A stretch of DNA of 64,000 nucleotides from Qipengyuania pelagi (lineage in GTDB: Bacteria; Pseudomonadota; Alphaproteobacteria; Sphingomonadales; Sphingomonadaceae), in assembly GCF_009827295.1 (NCBI RefSeq), contig NZ_WTYD01000001.1, positions 310,001 to 374,000 on the forward strand. Reading direction: 5' to 3'. The position numbers and the translations under genes were made by a program. This document shows, in pieces, positions 27,941-37,173 of this stretch. The notes beneath the pieces were generated by a model, which ran no database searches, was not told the DNA's origin, and saw only the letters and a list, made by a program, of their open reading frames with translations. Numbering within the stretch: position 1 is the first letter of the stretch; the number at the start of each line of letters is the position of its first letter.

Positions 27941-29119
27941 ATGTCCGATCCCGAAAGCTTCCGCAGCGAAGTGCGCGACTGGCTGGAAGCCAATTGCCCG
28001 CCCGAAATGCGCCAGCCCGTGCGTGACGAGGAAGATGTCTATTGGGGTGGCCGCAACGCCAGCTTCAAGAACGATGCGCAGAAGGCATGGTTCGAAGCCT
28101 GCCGCGACAAGGGCTATACCGTTCCCGAATGGCCGAAGGAGTATGGCGGTGCGGGGCTAACGCCGGCCGAAGGCAAAATCCTGCGCCAGGAAATGGCGCG
28201 CATCGGCGCGCGTCCGCCCTTGTCGAGCTTCGGTATCTGGATGCTCGGCCCGGCGCTTCTGCATTTCGGCACCGAGGGGCAGAAGCAGCGTTTCCTCAAC
28301 GAGATCGCGCGCGGCGAAATCCGCTGGTGCCAGGGCTATTCCGAGCCGGGCAGTGGGTCGGACCTCGTCTCGATGCAGACCTTTGGCGAGGACAAGGGCG
28401 ATCATTGGATCGTCAACGGCCAGAAGATCTGGACGAGCTATGCCGACGAGGCGGACTGGATCTTCTGCCTCGTCCGCACCGACAAGGAGAACAAGTATCA
28501 GGGCATCACCTTCATGCTGTTCGACATGGCGAATGACGGTGTCTCGACCAAGCCGATCAAGCTGATCAGCGGCAACAGCCCGTTCTGCGAAACCTTCATG
28601 GACGATGTGAAGGTGCCGAAGAGCTATGGCGAGGACATTCCCGGCTATGTCGGAGAGATCAATCGCGGCTGGGACGTGGCAAAATATCTGCTCGGCCACG
28701 AGCGTGAGATGATTTCCGCGACCGGCGGCGGCGATCGCGCCTCCTCGCTCGGCGCGGTGACGAGCCGTCAAGGCGAACTCGACCCCGTGCTGCGCGCTGA
28801 AATGGCGATGTTCGATGTCGACGCGCTGTCCTTCACCGCGATGAGCGAGAAGTTCATGGACGAGCTCAAGGTCAATAAGGGCCATCCCGCCCAGCCGAAC
28901 ATGCTCAAATATGCCGGGACCGAGCTGAACAAGCGGCGTCATGAATTGCTGATGGCAGCAGGCGGCAGCCGCGCTCTCGAATGGGAGAGCGAGGAGACCA
29001 GCGGCGGCAAGACCGCGCGCGGCTGGCTGCGCACCAAGGCGAACAGCATCGAAGGCGGCACCAGCGAGGTGATGCTGAACGTCATTTCGAAGCGCATCCT
29101 CGACCTGCCGGGGGCCTGA
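27941..29119 (+). CDS. acyl-CoA dehydrogenase, FadE-like (first of a pair)
   Basis: This 392-residue acyl-CoA dehydrogenase has the complete FAD-binding loop YSEPGSGSDLVSMQT, then WTSYADEADWIF and the C-terminal EGGTSEVMLNVISKRILDLP. It is followed by a second, shorter acyl-CoA dehydrogenase that lacks this loop, an arrangement known from heteromeric enzymes of steroid and side-chain degradation. GAGGAAGG lies upstream of ATG 27941. It lies downstream of a LiuR-like site. Confidence 0.94.
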   Translation: MSDPESFRSEVRDWLEANCPPEMRQPVRDEEDVYWGGRNASFKNDAQKAWFEACRDKGYTVPEWPKEYGGAGLTPAEGKILRQEMARIGARPPLSSFGIWMLGPALLHFGTEGQKQRFLNEIARGEIRWCQGYSEPGSGSDLVSMQTFGEDKGDHWIVNGQKIWTSYADEADWIFCLVRTDKENKYQGITFMLFDMANDGVSTKPIKLISGNSPFCETFMDDVKVPKSYGEDIPGYVGEINRGWDVAKYLLGHEREMISATGGGDRASSLGAVTSRQGELDPVLRAEMAMFDVDALSFTAMSEKFMDELKVNKGHPAQPNMLKYAGTELNKRRHELLMAAGGSRALEWESEETSGGKTARGWLRTKANSIEGGTSEVMLNVISKRILDLPGA

Positions 29120-29129
29120 CTGCTGAAAC

Positions 29130-29227
29130 TCCCCTCCCCTTCAGGGGAGGGGTCGGGGGTGGGGCGTGTCACAGGATGACGCCAACCTTACAGCCCCCAC
29201 CCCAACCCCTCCCCTGAAGGGGAGGGG
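29130..29227. repeat. long G/C-rich inverted repeat between paired acyl-CoA dehydrogenase genes
   Basis: Left arm 29130-29164 (CTCCCCTCCCCTTCAGGGGA then GGGGTCGGGGGTGGGG) and right arm 29194-29227 (CCCCCACCCC, then AACCCCTCCCCTGAAGGGGA and GGGG) pair with each other; each arm is itself a smaller palindrome around TTCA/TGAA. It fills the 125-base gap inside an operon. The CCTTCAGGGGAGGGG motif resembles dispersed intergenic palindromes in related genomes. Confidence 0.8.
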
Positions 29228-29244
29228 CTTAGGAGAGAGATACT

Positions 29245-30384
29245 ATGCCACTCTATCACGACGAAGATCAGGCGATGCTCGCCGAAACCGCGCAGCAGTT
29301 CATGGCCGAACAGGGCGCCATCAAGGACCAGCTGCGCCATTGGCGCGACCGCAATTGCAAGGACGGCTTCGGCCATGCGCTGTGGAAGCAGTTCGCCGAG
29401 ATGGGCTTCACCGGCATTCTGGTGGGCGAAGACCATGGCGGGCTCGATATGGGCCATGTCGAAGCCGGGATCGTGCTCGAGGAGATCGGCCGCAATCTGA
29501 CGCCGTCGCCTTTCCTGTCGTCCTCCGTGCTCGCGGCGACCGCGCTCAAGCATGGGAGCGACGATGTGAAAGGCCGCTGGCTTCCCGACATGGTCGCGGG
29601 CGAGAAGGTCTATGCCGTCGCCATCGACGAGGGCCCCAAGCACCGCCCCGAGCGGATCGCCTGCAAGGCCGAGAAATCGGGCAATGGCTTCCGCCTGTCG
29701 GGCAAGAAGGATTTCGTCGTTTACGGCGCCAGCGCCGAGATGATCGTGGTCGCTGCGCGCACGTCGGGCAGCGATAGCGACGAGGATGGGTTGACGCTGT
29801 TCGCCGTACCCCAGGATGCCAATGGCATGAGCCATGACAGCGTGCGCCTGGTCGACAGCTCGATGGCGAGCCACATCACGTTCGACGGTGTCGAACTGGA
29901 TGGCGATGCGGTGATCGGCGAAGTCGATGGCGGGCGCGCGGTCCTGAATGCGATGCTCACCGCAGGGCGTGTCGGCGCGGCGGCGGAAGGCGTCGGCGTG
30001 GCGCGCGGGGCGATGGACATGACCGTCGATTACCTCAAGCAGCGCAAGCAGTTCGGCAAATTGATCGGCGAATTCCAGGCGCTCCAGCATCGCGCCGCGC
30101 ATCTCTATTCCGAAGTCGAGATCGCGCGCGCCGTCACCATCAAGGCGGCGCAGCTGCTCGACGGCGGCAGCGAACAGGCCGAGCTCATGTCCAGCGTCGC
30201 CAAGGCCAAGGTCGCCAAGGCGGCAGGTCTCGCGGTGCGCGAGGGCGTGCAGATGCATGGCGGCATCGGCATGACCGACGAATACGATATCGGCCTCTAC
30301 ATGAAACGCGACCGCGCGCTGCAGGAGTTCCTCGGCGATCAGTATTACCACGCCAACCGCGTCGCGGAACTGAGCGGATACTAA
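29245..30384 (+). CDS. acyl-CoA dehydrogenase, small/partner type (second of a pair)
   Basis: This 379-residue protein of the acyl-CoA dehydrogenase fold has QGAIKDQLRHWRDRN near the start, VGEDHGGLDMGHVEAGIVLE, ending QMHGGIGMTDEYDIGLYMKR. The region that should hold T-E-P-x-S-G-S-D reads AIDEGPKHRPERI, so part of the FAD/substrate loop is lost; this is typical of the non-FAD-competent subunit in heteromeric enzymes. It should pair with the 392-residue neighbour. AGGAGA precedes ATG 29245. Confidence 0.92.
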   Translation: MPLYHDEDQAMLAETAQQFMAEQGAIKDQLRHWRDRNCKDGFGHALWKQFAEMGFTGILVGEDHGGLDMGHVEAGIVLEEIGRNLTPSPFLSSSVLAATALKHGSDDVKGRWLPDMVAGEKVYAVAIDEGPKHRPERIACKAEKSGNGFRLSGKKDFVVYGASAEMIVVAARTSGSDSDEDGLTLFAVPQDANGMSHDSVRLVDSSMASHITFDGVELDGDAVIGEVDGGRAVLNAMLTAGRVGAAAEGVGVARGAMDMTVDYLKQRKQFGKLIGEFQALQHRAAHLYSEVEIARAVTIKAAQLLDGGSEQAELMSSVAKAKVAKAAGLAVREGVQMHGGIGMTDEYDIGLYMKRDRALQEFLGDQYYHANRVAELSGY

Positions 30385-30422
30385 AGAGACAGGCCCCGCC
30401 CGACGGGGCAAGGAGACAGGAC

Positions 30423-31229
30423 ATGACCCTCGAAGACCTATTCAGCCTCAAGGGGCGCATCGCGCTCGTCACCGGGGGGAGCCGCGGGATCGGACGCATG
30501 ATCGTCGAAGGCTTCCTCGCCGCCGGGATCGAGCGAGTCTATATCACCGCGCGCAAGGGCGGCGAATTGCACGAAACCGCTGAGGAGCTGGGCGATCGGG
30601 TCGTCCCGATCCAAGGCGATATTTCCACGATGGAAGGCATCGACGAATTGGTGGCGGAATTGTCGTCGAAGGAGGATCGGCTCGATATCCTCGTCAACAA
30701 TGCCGGCGCTGCCTGGGGCGCGGATTATGCCGAATTCCCCGAAGCCGGCTGGGACAAGGTCATGGATCTGAACGTCAAGACGCCGTTCTTCCTGACGCAG
30801 AAGCTCCATACGCTGCTCACCGCCGCCGCCAGCGCCGATCGTCCGGCCAAGGTCATCAACATCACCTCGATCGACGGGCAGCGCGTCAATCCGTGGGAGA
30901 CCTATAGCTATCAGGCCTCGAAAGCCGCGCTGATCCACCTGACGCGGCGTATGGCGGCGCGGCTGGTGAGCGATCACATCTACGTCACCAGCCTTGCCCC
31001 CGGCGCGTTCCCGTCGAACATGAACAAGGTTGCGCGCGATATGGAGGAGCAGAGCGCCAAGGGCATTCCGAGCAAGCGCGTGGGCGACAAACTGGATATG
31101 GGCGGCACGGCGGTCTATCTCGCCAGCCGGGCGGGCGATTACACGATCGGCGAGACGCTGACGGTGGATGGCGGCATCGTCAACGCCCACCTTCCGACTC
31201 ATTTCGCGGATCCTTCAGGGGGGCGGTGA
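30423..31229 (+). CDS. short-chain dehydrogenase/reductase
   Basis: This 268-residue Rossmann-fold oxidoreductase has the cofactor site TGGSRGIG (17-24), NNAG (92-95), catalytic Ser149 and Tyr163-x3-Lys167. It is probably NAD(P)H-dependent, in the clade of SDRs near fatty-acid-type catabolic genes (with ALVTGGSRGIGRMIVEGF). It follows the acyl-CoA dehydrogenase pair by 38 bases behind AAGGAGACAGG, so it likely oxidises a hydroxyl in the same pathway. Confidence 0.93.
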   Translation: MTLEDLFSLKGRIALVTGGSRGIGRMIVEGFLAAGIERVYITARKGGELHETAEELGDRVVPIQGDISTMEGIDELVAELSSKEDRLDILVNNAGAAWGADYAEFPEAGWDKVMDLNVKTPFFLTQKLHTLLTAAASADRPAKVINITSIDGQRVNPWETYSYQASKAALIHLTRRMAARLVSDHIYVTSLAPGAFPSNMNKVARDMEEQSAKGIPSKRVGDKLDMGGTAVYLASRAGDYTIGETLTVDGGIVNAHLPTHFADPSGGR

Positions 31230-31314
31230 CCCCCCGCATACCATCGCCCTGCGCCTGTCGTTTGGGCGTGACGTTACCTATCGAGAATTCCCCACCCCGA
31301 TGCGAGGCCGATCC

Positions 31315-31536
31315 CTAGCACGGGATTGCGATTCGCTCACGCAGGCGAGAGGTGCGTTCGCGCGCAAGAACGAGCGCGGAAACATCGCTTCCCAGTCCGT
31401 CCTCCCCCAAAGCGGCGTCGAGATGGGTGCTCACGTCCAGGAGGAACCGGATCAGGAATTCGTTGATCTGTTCCAGATTGCGGAGCCGATGAAGCATCTC
31501 CTTCTCGGACATCGTGACGATCGCATCAGGCGTCAT
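31315..31536 (-). CDS. hypothetical small helical protein
   Basis: This 73-residue protein is mainly helical, with EMLHRLRNLEQINEFLIRFL as an amphipathic stretch and a basic C-terminus (RERTSRLRERIA). No family is recognised. It starts at ATG 31536, 152 bases from the divergent PAS-HTH gene; a purine-rich GAGAGGGGCGG stretch lies upstream. The AT-rich gap between the two probably holds both promoters. It may be a small regulator-associated gene, or chance. Confidence 0.45.
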   Translation of the reverse strand: MTPDAIVTMSEKEMLHRLRNLEQINEFLIRFLLDVSTHLDAALGEDGLGSDVSALVLARERTSRLRERIAIPC

Positions 31537-31688
31537 AATGGTCCGCCCCTCTCTCCAGAATAGACCTTATTGATTTCTCTATGCCTTTTCCGGGACCGAA
31601 GATAGCCTAATAGTTTGGTTAAGGCCCAATTTGCGTCAATTTCGGATTGGCGCTGGAGCGGTTCGCGTAAATGTGGTAAGTTTGCACC

Positions 31689-32396
31689 ATGCCCGACACG
31701 ATGTCTCACCAGCAATTGATCAAACTGGTCTCAGGCGCGGCGGCTGCGGTGTTCGAGACGGATGCGAGCGGCCATATCACACGCCTGTCGGGCTGGGAGG
31801 AAATGACCGGCCAGACCTCGCATGCGGCGCAGGGGGCGGGATGGCTCGAAGTGATCCACCCTGACGATGTGCAGCGCGCGGGCGAAGCCTGGAAGAACGC
31901 GCTCGATCACGGCATCGAATACAACACCGAATTCCGCGTAAAGATGCAGGATGGTTCATATCGTTGGTATAATGCGCGTGGGGTCCCCGAATTCGACGGC
32001 GAGGGCAATGTCAGCGCCTGGATCGGGATGATCCTTCGCATGACCCATCGGATGCGGCCAAACGCCATCGCCCCGGTTTCGCGGAACGATGCTTCGGCTA
32101 CGGTCGTCGCGATCCGTCCGGCGGCTCTGCGGGCGGCCAGGGCGATGCTCGGCTGGTCGGCGGAAGATCTGGCGCGCGAGGCCGGCTTGTCGCGATCGAC
32201 CGTCCGGCGGATGGAGACCGATGACGCGAAGAAATCGACCCAGCGCTCGACCATGCAACGCCTTATCCGCACGCTCTCCAACGCACGACTCGAACTGTTG
32301 AGCGAGGACGGCACCGTCAACGGCGTGCGCTGGTTGCCCTACGAGGAGCAGAGTTCGACCGTCCTGCCATTCCCGGATCGCGCCAATTGCGCCTGA
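31689..32396 (+). CDS. PAS domain and helix-turn-helix regulator
   Basis: This 235-residue protein has a PAS_3-type domain at about 8-115 (WLEVIHPDDVQRAGEAWKNAL, RVKMQDGSYRWYNARGVPEF), then an XRE-like helix-turn-helix at about 140-175 (ARAMLGWSAEDLAREAGLSR then STVRRME). It is probably a cytosolic sensor-transcription factor. The ligand is unknown. It is divergent from the small 31315 gene and convergent with the LuxR-DUF4019 gene. Confidence 0.85.
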   Translation: MPDTMSHQQLIKLVSGAAAAVFETDASGHITRLSGWEEMTGQTSHAAQGAGWLEVIHPDDVQRAGEAWKNALDHGIEYNTEFRVKMQDGSYRWYNARGVPEFDGEGNVSAWIGMILRMTHRMRPNAIAPVSRNDASATVVAIRPAALRAARAMLGWSAEDLAREAGLSRSTVRRMETDDAKKSTQRSTMQRLIRTLSNARLELLSEDGTVNGVRWLPYEEQSSTVLPFPDRANCA

Positions 32397-32452
32397 CACG
32401 GCGCAGGATCGCGCAGCGCCGCGATCGGCTTCATCACCTTCATCAAACGAAA

Positions 32453-32483
32453 GCGGGCCGCAGGCTGATCGCCTCCGGCCCGC
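32453..32483. terminator. hairpin between convergent regulator genes
   Basis: The stem GCGGGCC (32453-32459) / GGCCCGC (32477-32483) has an inner short stem in its 17-base loop. A weak T-stretch (ATACTTTA) follows on the plus strand. It may be a shared terminator for the PAS-HTH and DUF4019 genes. Confidence 0.5.
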
Positions 32484-32504
32484 GATACTTTAGCGGACGC
32501 GCTT

Positions 32505-33320
32505 TCAGCGGATGAAGTAACCGACCACGCCCCAACGGCCATTGTCCTTCGCCATTACGAAGGTTTCGATGCGGCCCGATGCGTTCGAGAAATCGGTGGC
32601 GAAGGAAATCAAGCGATAATCGCCGCGCGGGACGCCAGGCAATTCGGTCTGGCTCTCGATCGATTTTTCCGTCCGGCTGACCACAGGTCCCAAGGGTGCG
32701 CGGATCGGCGCAACCTGGGCGGCCCATGCATCGGCGGTCACCGCCTGTTTGAACATCGGCCCCGCTTCTGCCCAGCTCGCGGTGTAATCGCCCGCATCAA
32801 CATGACGCGCGAAGGAGCGCGCGGCGTCCACGGCGAGGGCGTTTTCCCGTACGGTGGCTTCCATCTGTTTTTCTCCCCCGGATGTTGGCTTGGCAGACAC
32901 GACCTCATTGGTCGCGCCCGAATCCGAAGGTGCGAAAGTGGTCAGAGCGAGAGCGGCGGCGATTGCGGCTGTCAACATTATGAAACCTCCAATGATCCAG
33001 GGGCGATAGGATCGCGCTCCCGGTGTTGCTGATGGCTTCGCATGATCGTCTTCCCGTGTGGCCGCGCCTATCCCGATTTCGTCGGGCGCGCGGTTTTGGG
33101 GGGCGTCCCTATCCTGCTCCCCCAAGATTCTTGCGGCCTCCCGGCTGCTAGACACCCCAAGTTTCCTGCGGGCTTCGCGCAAGTAGTCGTTGACCGTATG
33201 GACCGACAGATCGAGTTCGGTGGCGGCGGACTTCGCGGTGTGGCCGGCGAGCAGCAGGTGCAACACCTCCCGCTCGCGATCGGTCAGGGCGTCGATCCGG
33301 CTGTCGGTCCCAGCGCTCAT
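32505..33320 (-). CDS. LuxR-type HTH protein with membrane helix and DUF4019 domain
   Basis: This 271-residue membrane-tethered regulator has an N-terminal LuxR/GerE helix-turn-helix (LTDREREVLHLLLAGHTAKS, LSVHTVNDYLREARRKLGVS) at about 12-65, a linker, one membrane helix (about 107-130), and a periplasmic DUF4019 domain (about 160-271, WAEAGPMFKQAVTADAWAAQ). It would couple envelope state to transcription. It starts four bases after gmk and is probably co-transcribed with it. Confidence 0.87.
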   Translation of the reverse strand: MSAGTDSRIDALTDREREVLHLLLAGHTAKSAATELDLSVHTVNDYLREARRKLGVSSSREAARILGEQDRDAPQNRAPDEIGIGAATREDDHAKPSATPGARSYRPWIIGGFIMLTAAIAAALALTTFAPSDSGATNEVVSAKPTSGGEKQMEATVRENALAVDAARSFARHVDAGDYTASWAEAGPMFKQAVTADAWAAQVAPIRAPLGPVVSRTEKSIESQTELPGVPRGDYRLISFATDFSNASGRIETFVMAKDNGRWGVVGYFIR

Positions 33321-33324
33321 CGGA

Positions 33325-33987
33325 TTAGGTCATCAATTCGCGAACGAAGGGAATGAGGCCGGTCTGGCGCTGGCGTTTCATCCGTTCGGCATGGAGGATT
33401 TCGCGCACCTTGGCGAAGCAGCTGTCGACATCGTCGTTGATGACGACGTAATCATAGGCGTCCCAATGGCTGATCTCGCTGCGGGCGCGATCCATGCGGG
33501 CATCGATCGTGCCCATATCGTCGGTGGCGCGGCCCTCCAGGCGACGGCGCAGCTCGGCAATGCTGGGGGGGAGGATGAAGACGCGGACCACGTCCTGCTG
33601 GTCCTTCTGATAGAGCTGCTGCGTGCCCTGCCAGTCGATATCGAACAGGAAATCCTGGCCCTGCTTCAAAGCGGTGCGGATGCGGCCCTTGGGGGTGCCG
33701 TAACGGTGACCGAAGACAGGGGCCCATTCGTAGAAATCGTCCTCTTCGATCATGGCATCGAATTCGACATCGCTGACGAAGTGGTAATGGACGCCCTCGA
33801 TCTCCCCCGGACGCGGTTGGCGCGTGGTCACGCTGACCGAGAGGCGGATTTCCTCGTCCGCGTCGAGCAGCATCCGGCTAATCGTCGTCTTGCCTGCCCC
33901 GCTGGGCGAGGACAGGATGAACATCAGCCCACGCCGATGGAGGTCGGCGTCGGGTTCGAGAGAAGGTGTGGAAGCAGATTCGGCCAT
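33325..33987 (-). CDS. gmk: guanylate kinase
   Basis: This 220-residue enzyme phosphorylates GMP to GDP with ATP. The P-loop is LSSPSGAGKTT (near 25-35), with GMP-binding SVSVTTRQPRPGEIEGVHYH and YGTPKGRIRTALKQGQDFLF, and ILPPSIAELRRRLEGR. The length is normal with a short extra N-terminus. The LuxR-DUF4019 gene follows after four bases. Confidence 0.96.
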   Translation of the reverse strand: MAESASTPSLEPDADLHRRGLMFILSSPSGAGKTTISRMLLDADEEIRLSVSVTTRQPRPGEIEGVHYHFVSDVEFDAMIEEDDFYEWAPVFGHRYGTPKGRIRTALKQGQDFLFDIDWQGTQQLYQKDQQDVVRVFILPPSIAELRRRLEGRATDDMGTIDARMDRARSEISHWDAYDYVVINDDVDSCFAKVREILHAERMKRQRQTGLIPFVRELMT

Positions 33988-34059
33988 GCGGGCCTATGAA
34001 ACGCCAAGCGCACGCGAATCAAGTCAGAGGATGTCGATAAGCCCAAGGCTTGCGCCCGA

Positions 34060-34473
34060 TCAGTCGTCGCGATGCGCCTGTTCGATCAATTCGCGGTCGC
34101 CCTCGCGGCGCTGGTGGCCCCGGCTCTTGCGCCGATCGTAAAGGGTTTTGACCAGGGCGCCGCCGCCCACGATCACCGCGCCGGGCAGGTTCTTCGTCGC
34201 GAGCTTGGCAAGGCCGAAGCTGACGAGCGATTGGCCAAGCGTCTTGTTCTGGACGATATTCTTCGCGACATCCTTGCCGTAGCGACCGCGCAATATCCCC
34301 TTTTCGATCGCGCGGCGCGCGACATAGGATCCGGCGCGGATCACCACATCAGCCATCATGAGATTGGTGGCGGGATTGTCTGTCGGGCCGGGCATTCCGT
34401 CGGTCTTGCCGGGTGTTTTCGCTCGTGCCTTGTCGATGGCCTTGGCCCCGTATGCGCTGACGTGTTTTACCAT
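34060..34473 (-). CDS. conserved hypothetical protein
   Basis: This 137-residue protein starts [20 protein letters not shown], then has a glycine-containing central hydrophobic segment ([19 protein letters not shown], about 95-113) and a very basic/acidic tail ([20 protein letters not shown]). It may associate with membranes. No family is assigned. It lies between sspB and gmk, same strand, but 35 or more bases from each. Confidence 0.6.
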   Translation of the reverse strand: MVKHVSAYGAKAIDKARAKTPGKTDGMPGPTDNPATNLMMADVVIRAGSYVARRAIEKGILRGRYGKDVAKNIVQNKTLGQSLVSFGLAKLATKNLPGAVIVGGGALVKTLYDRRKSRGHQRREGDRELIEQAHRDD

Positions 34474-34508
34474 GCTACTGCCCCTGTATGGCGCAGCCTG
34501 CGTGCGCC

Positions 34509-35012
34509 TTATTTCTTGCGACCGAAATCGACCGTGACGACGTTCGATCCGTCTTCGCTTTCAACAACGGGCGGGCCATCGCCCTGTTCCGCCCCGTCAT
34601 TTTCGGGATCGTCGGTCTCGGTCGGCTCCAACCCTTCGACCGTGGCCTGAAACTGGAGCCCGAAATCGACAGCCGGATCGACGAATTGGGTGATCGCGGC
34701 GTAGGGGATCACGAGTTCGGCGGGGATCTGGTTGAAGCTGAGGCCGACGCTGAACCGGTCTTCTTCCACCTTCAGGTCCCAGAACTTGTTCTGAAGCACG
34801 ATCGTCATCTCGTCGGGGAAGCGTTCGCGCAAGGACGGCGGGACGCTGACGCCCGCCGCGTGAGTCTTGAACGTGATGTAGAAATGGTGCGCGCCGGGCA
34901 ATTCGCTGCCGCCCGCGACGATTTCGCCGAGCACGCGGCCGACCACGGCACGCAGGGCCTCCTGCACGATGGCGTCATAGGGGATCAGGCTGTCGGGCGG
35001 ATCGTCGCTCAT
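34509..35012 (-). CDS. sspB: ClpXP adaptor SspB, alphaproteobacterial type
   Basis: This 167-residue adaptor delivers ssrA-tagged proteins to ClpXP. The N-terminal domain has [40 protein letters not shown] and [20 protein letters not shown], and there is an acidic linker ([14 protein letters not shown]). The ClpX-binding tail is VTVDFGRKK, the usual basic end. It diverges from hisB. Confidence 0.9.
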   Translation of the reverse strand: MSDDPPDSLIPYDAIVQEALRAVVGRVLGEIVAGGSELPGAHHFYITFKTHAAGVSVPPSLRERFPDEMTIVLQNKFWDLKVEEDRFSVGLSFNQIPAELVIPYAAITQFVDPAVDFGLQFQATVEGLEPTETDDPENDGAEQGDGPPVVESEDGSNVVTVDFGRKK

Positions 35013-35093
35013 GGCGCGCTAGGTGGAGCGGCGTCGCGCGCCGGTCAAGCCGGAATGCTTGCGAAGCCGTGCACAGCTTCTATAGCGCGCCCC

Positions 35094-35687
35094 ATGCGCA
35101 CCGGCCGGATAGAGCGGAATACCGCGGAAACGAAGATCCTCGTCGAGGTCGATCTCGACGGGACGGGACAATACGACATCGCGACGGGGATCGGATTTCT
35201 CGATCACATGGTCGAACAGGTCAGCCGCCATTCGCTGATCGACGTGACGATGAAGGTCGACGGGGATCTCCATGTCGATCAGCACCACACGACCGAGGAC
35301 AGCGCGTTGGCTTTGGGCCAGGCGATCAATCAGGCGCTGGGCGACAAGGGCGGGATCGCGCGGTACGGCACCGCCTATTCGCCGATGGACGAAACGCTGG
35401 CGCGCGTGGCGCTGGATATTTCGGGCCGTCCGTGGCTCGTCTGGAAGGCGGGGTTCACGCAGACAAAGCTCGGCGAGTGGGACACCGAGCTGATCGAGCA
35501 CTGGTTCCACTCGGTCGCGCAGACGGCGGGCATCACGCTGCATTGCGAGCTGATCTACGGCAGCAACAACCACCATATCTGCGAAGCGATGTACAAGGGC
35601 TTCGCGCGCGCCATGCGCCAGGCGGTCGAGATCGATCCGCGCAAGGGCGGCACAATTCCCAGTACGAAGGGACAACTAGGTGGATAA
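35094..35687 (+). CDS. hisB: imidazoleglycerol-phosphate dehydratase
   Basis: This 197-residue enzyme dehydrates imidazole-glycerol phosphate in histidine synthesis. It has the metal-binding signatures [29 protein letters not shown] and [20 protein letters not shown]. The start is ATG 35094; the open frame extends far upstream but belongs to the antisense of sspB. It is the first gene of hisB-hisH-hisA-hisF-hisE. Confidence 0.97.
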   Translation: MRTGRIERNTAETKILVEVDLDGTGQYDIATGIGFLDHMVEQVSRHSLIDVTMKVDGDLHVDQHHTTEDSALALGQAINQALGDKGGIARYGTAYSPMDETLARVALDISGRPWLVWKAGFTQTKLGEWDTELIEHWFHSVAQTAGITLHCELIYGSNNHHICEAMYKGFARAMRQAVEIDPRKGGTIPSTKGQLGG

Positions 35688-35791
35688 TCGCCTGGCATCG
35701 GCTGCGCAGCAGCCGCAAGGCCGACCGGCCGTCCGCAGCGCCGCAAGGCGCGAGGACATCGCGCGCCCGGAGGGGCGTGCGGAGACGAAAA

Positions 35792-36418
35792 ATGGGTGAG
35801 GTTGTCGCTCTCGTCGATTACGGCGCGGGCAATCTCCATTCGGTCGAGAATGCGCTGCGCAAGGTCGGGGCAAAGGTGAGTGTCACTGCCGATCCTGACG
35901 TATTGCGCAGCGCCGACCGGATCGTTCTGCCCGGCGTCGGCTCGTTCAGGGCCTGCGCCGAAGGCTTGCGGGCGCAGGACGGCGCGATCGAGGCGATGGC
36001 CGAGCGGGTTCGCGTGGGCGGCGCGCCGTTCCTGGGCATCTGCGTCGGTATGCAATTGCTGGCGACCAGGGGCCTGGAACATGGCACCACCGCAGGCCTC
36101 GACTGGATTGCGGGCGAAGTGCGCGCGATCGAGCCGATCGATGTCAGCGTGAAGGTGCCGCATATGGGCTGGAACGATGTCGCCACCACGCCCCATGCAA
36201 AGGGCGATCCGGTGATCGAAACCGGAGAGGCCTATTTCCTCCATTCCTACCATTTCCACGCGGACAGTGGGCGCGACGTGATCGCGATGACCGATCATGG
36301 TGGCGGCCTTGTCGCGGCGGTCGGGCGCGACAATCTGCTCGGTGTCCAGTTCCATCCCGAAAAGAGCCAGGCCTATGGGCTGGCATTGCTCGAAAGGTTT
36401 CTCGCATGGCGGCCGTGA
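35792..36418 (+). CDS. hisH: imidazole glycerol phosphate synthase glutaminase subunit
   Basis: This 208-residue class-I glutamine amidotransferase has LVDYGAGNLHSVENAL at the start, catalytic Cys in FLGICVGMQLL, and His and Glu in VQFHPEKSQ. It releases ammonia for HisF, its partner encoded downstream. It is separated from hisB by a 104-base gap containing CGCAAGG-type repeats. GGAGACG precedes ATG 35792. Confidence 0.97.
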   Translation: MGEVVALVDYGAGNLHSVENALRKVGAKVSVTADPDVLRSADRIVLPGVGSFRACAEGLRAQDGAIEAMAERVRVGGAPFLGICVGMQLLATRGLEHGTTAGLDWIAGEVRAIEPIDVSVKVPHMGWNDVATTPHAKGDPVIETGEAYFLHSYHFHADSGRDVIAMTDHGGGLVAAVGRDNLLGVQFHPEKSQAYGLALLERFLAWRP

Positions 36419-36422
36419 CCCG

Positions 36423-37163
36423 ATGATCGTCTTTCCTGCCATCGATCTGAAGAACGGCCAGGTGGTGCGCCTCGCCGAAGGCGATATGGACCGTGCCACC
36501 GTCTATGGTGACGATCCCACCGCGCAGGCGCTGCTGTTCGCGGACGCAGGCGCCGAGCATCTCCATGTCGTCGATCTCGACGGAGCCTTCGCGGGCGAGA
36601 GCCGTAATCGCGAAGCGGTCGAGCGGATCGTCGAGGCGTTTCCCGGCCATGTCCAATTGGGTGGCGGGATCCGCAAACCTTCCGATGTCGAGGGCTGGTT
36701 CGCTCTGGGCGTATCGCGACTGGTGATCGGATCGGCGGCCCTCAAGGACCCGCAATTCGTCAAGGACATGGCGAAGGAATGGGAAAACGGCATCGTCGTC
36801 GCGGTCGATGCGCGCGACGGGATGGTGGCGACCGAGGGCTGGGCGGAAGTCTCCGACGTGCCCGTCCACGACATGGCACGCCGGTTCGAGGATGCGGGCG
36901 TTGCCTCGCTCCTGTTCACCGATATCGGGCGCGACGGGCTGCTGAAGGGCTGCAATATCGACGCCACGCTCGATCTAGCGCGCCGGACCAGTCTTCCGGT
37001 GATCGCCAGCGGCGGGGTGAAGGGGCTGGACGATATCCACGTCCTGTCGCTGCACGCTCACGAGGGGATCGAGGGGGTCATCACCGGGCGTGCGCTGTAT
37101 GATGGGCGGCTCGACCTCGGCGCGGCGCTGGCGATGGCGCGGAGAGGCGAGGGGCGCGGGTGA
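36423..37163 (+). CDS. hisA: ProFAR isomerase (phosphoribosylformimino-AICAR-phosphate isomerase)
   Basis: This 246-residue (beta-alpha)8 isomerase has catalytic Asp in [51 protein letters not shown] and [12 protein letters not shown]. It converts ProFAR to PRFAR, the substrate of HisHF. It begins four bases after hisH. A 209-bp hairpin element follows it. Confidence 0.97.
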   Translation: MIVFPAIDLKNGQVVRLAEGDMDRATVYGDDPTAQALLFADAGAEHLHVVDLDGAFAGESRNREAVERIVEAFPGHVQLGGGIRKPSDVEGWFALGVSRLVIGSAALKDPQFVKDMAKEWENGIVVAVDARDGMVATEGWAEVSDVPVHDMARRFEDAGVASLLFTDIGRDGLLKGCNIDATLDLARRTSLPVIASGGVKGLDDIHVLSLHAHEGIEGVITGRALYDGRLDLGAALAMARRGEGRG

Positions 37164-37173
37164 TGGTTTTCAG

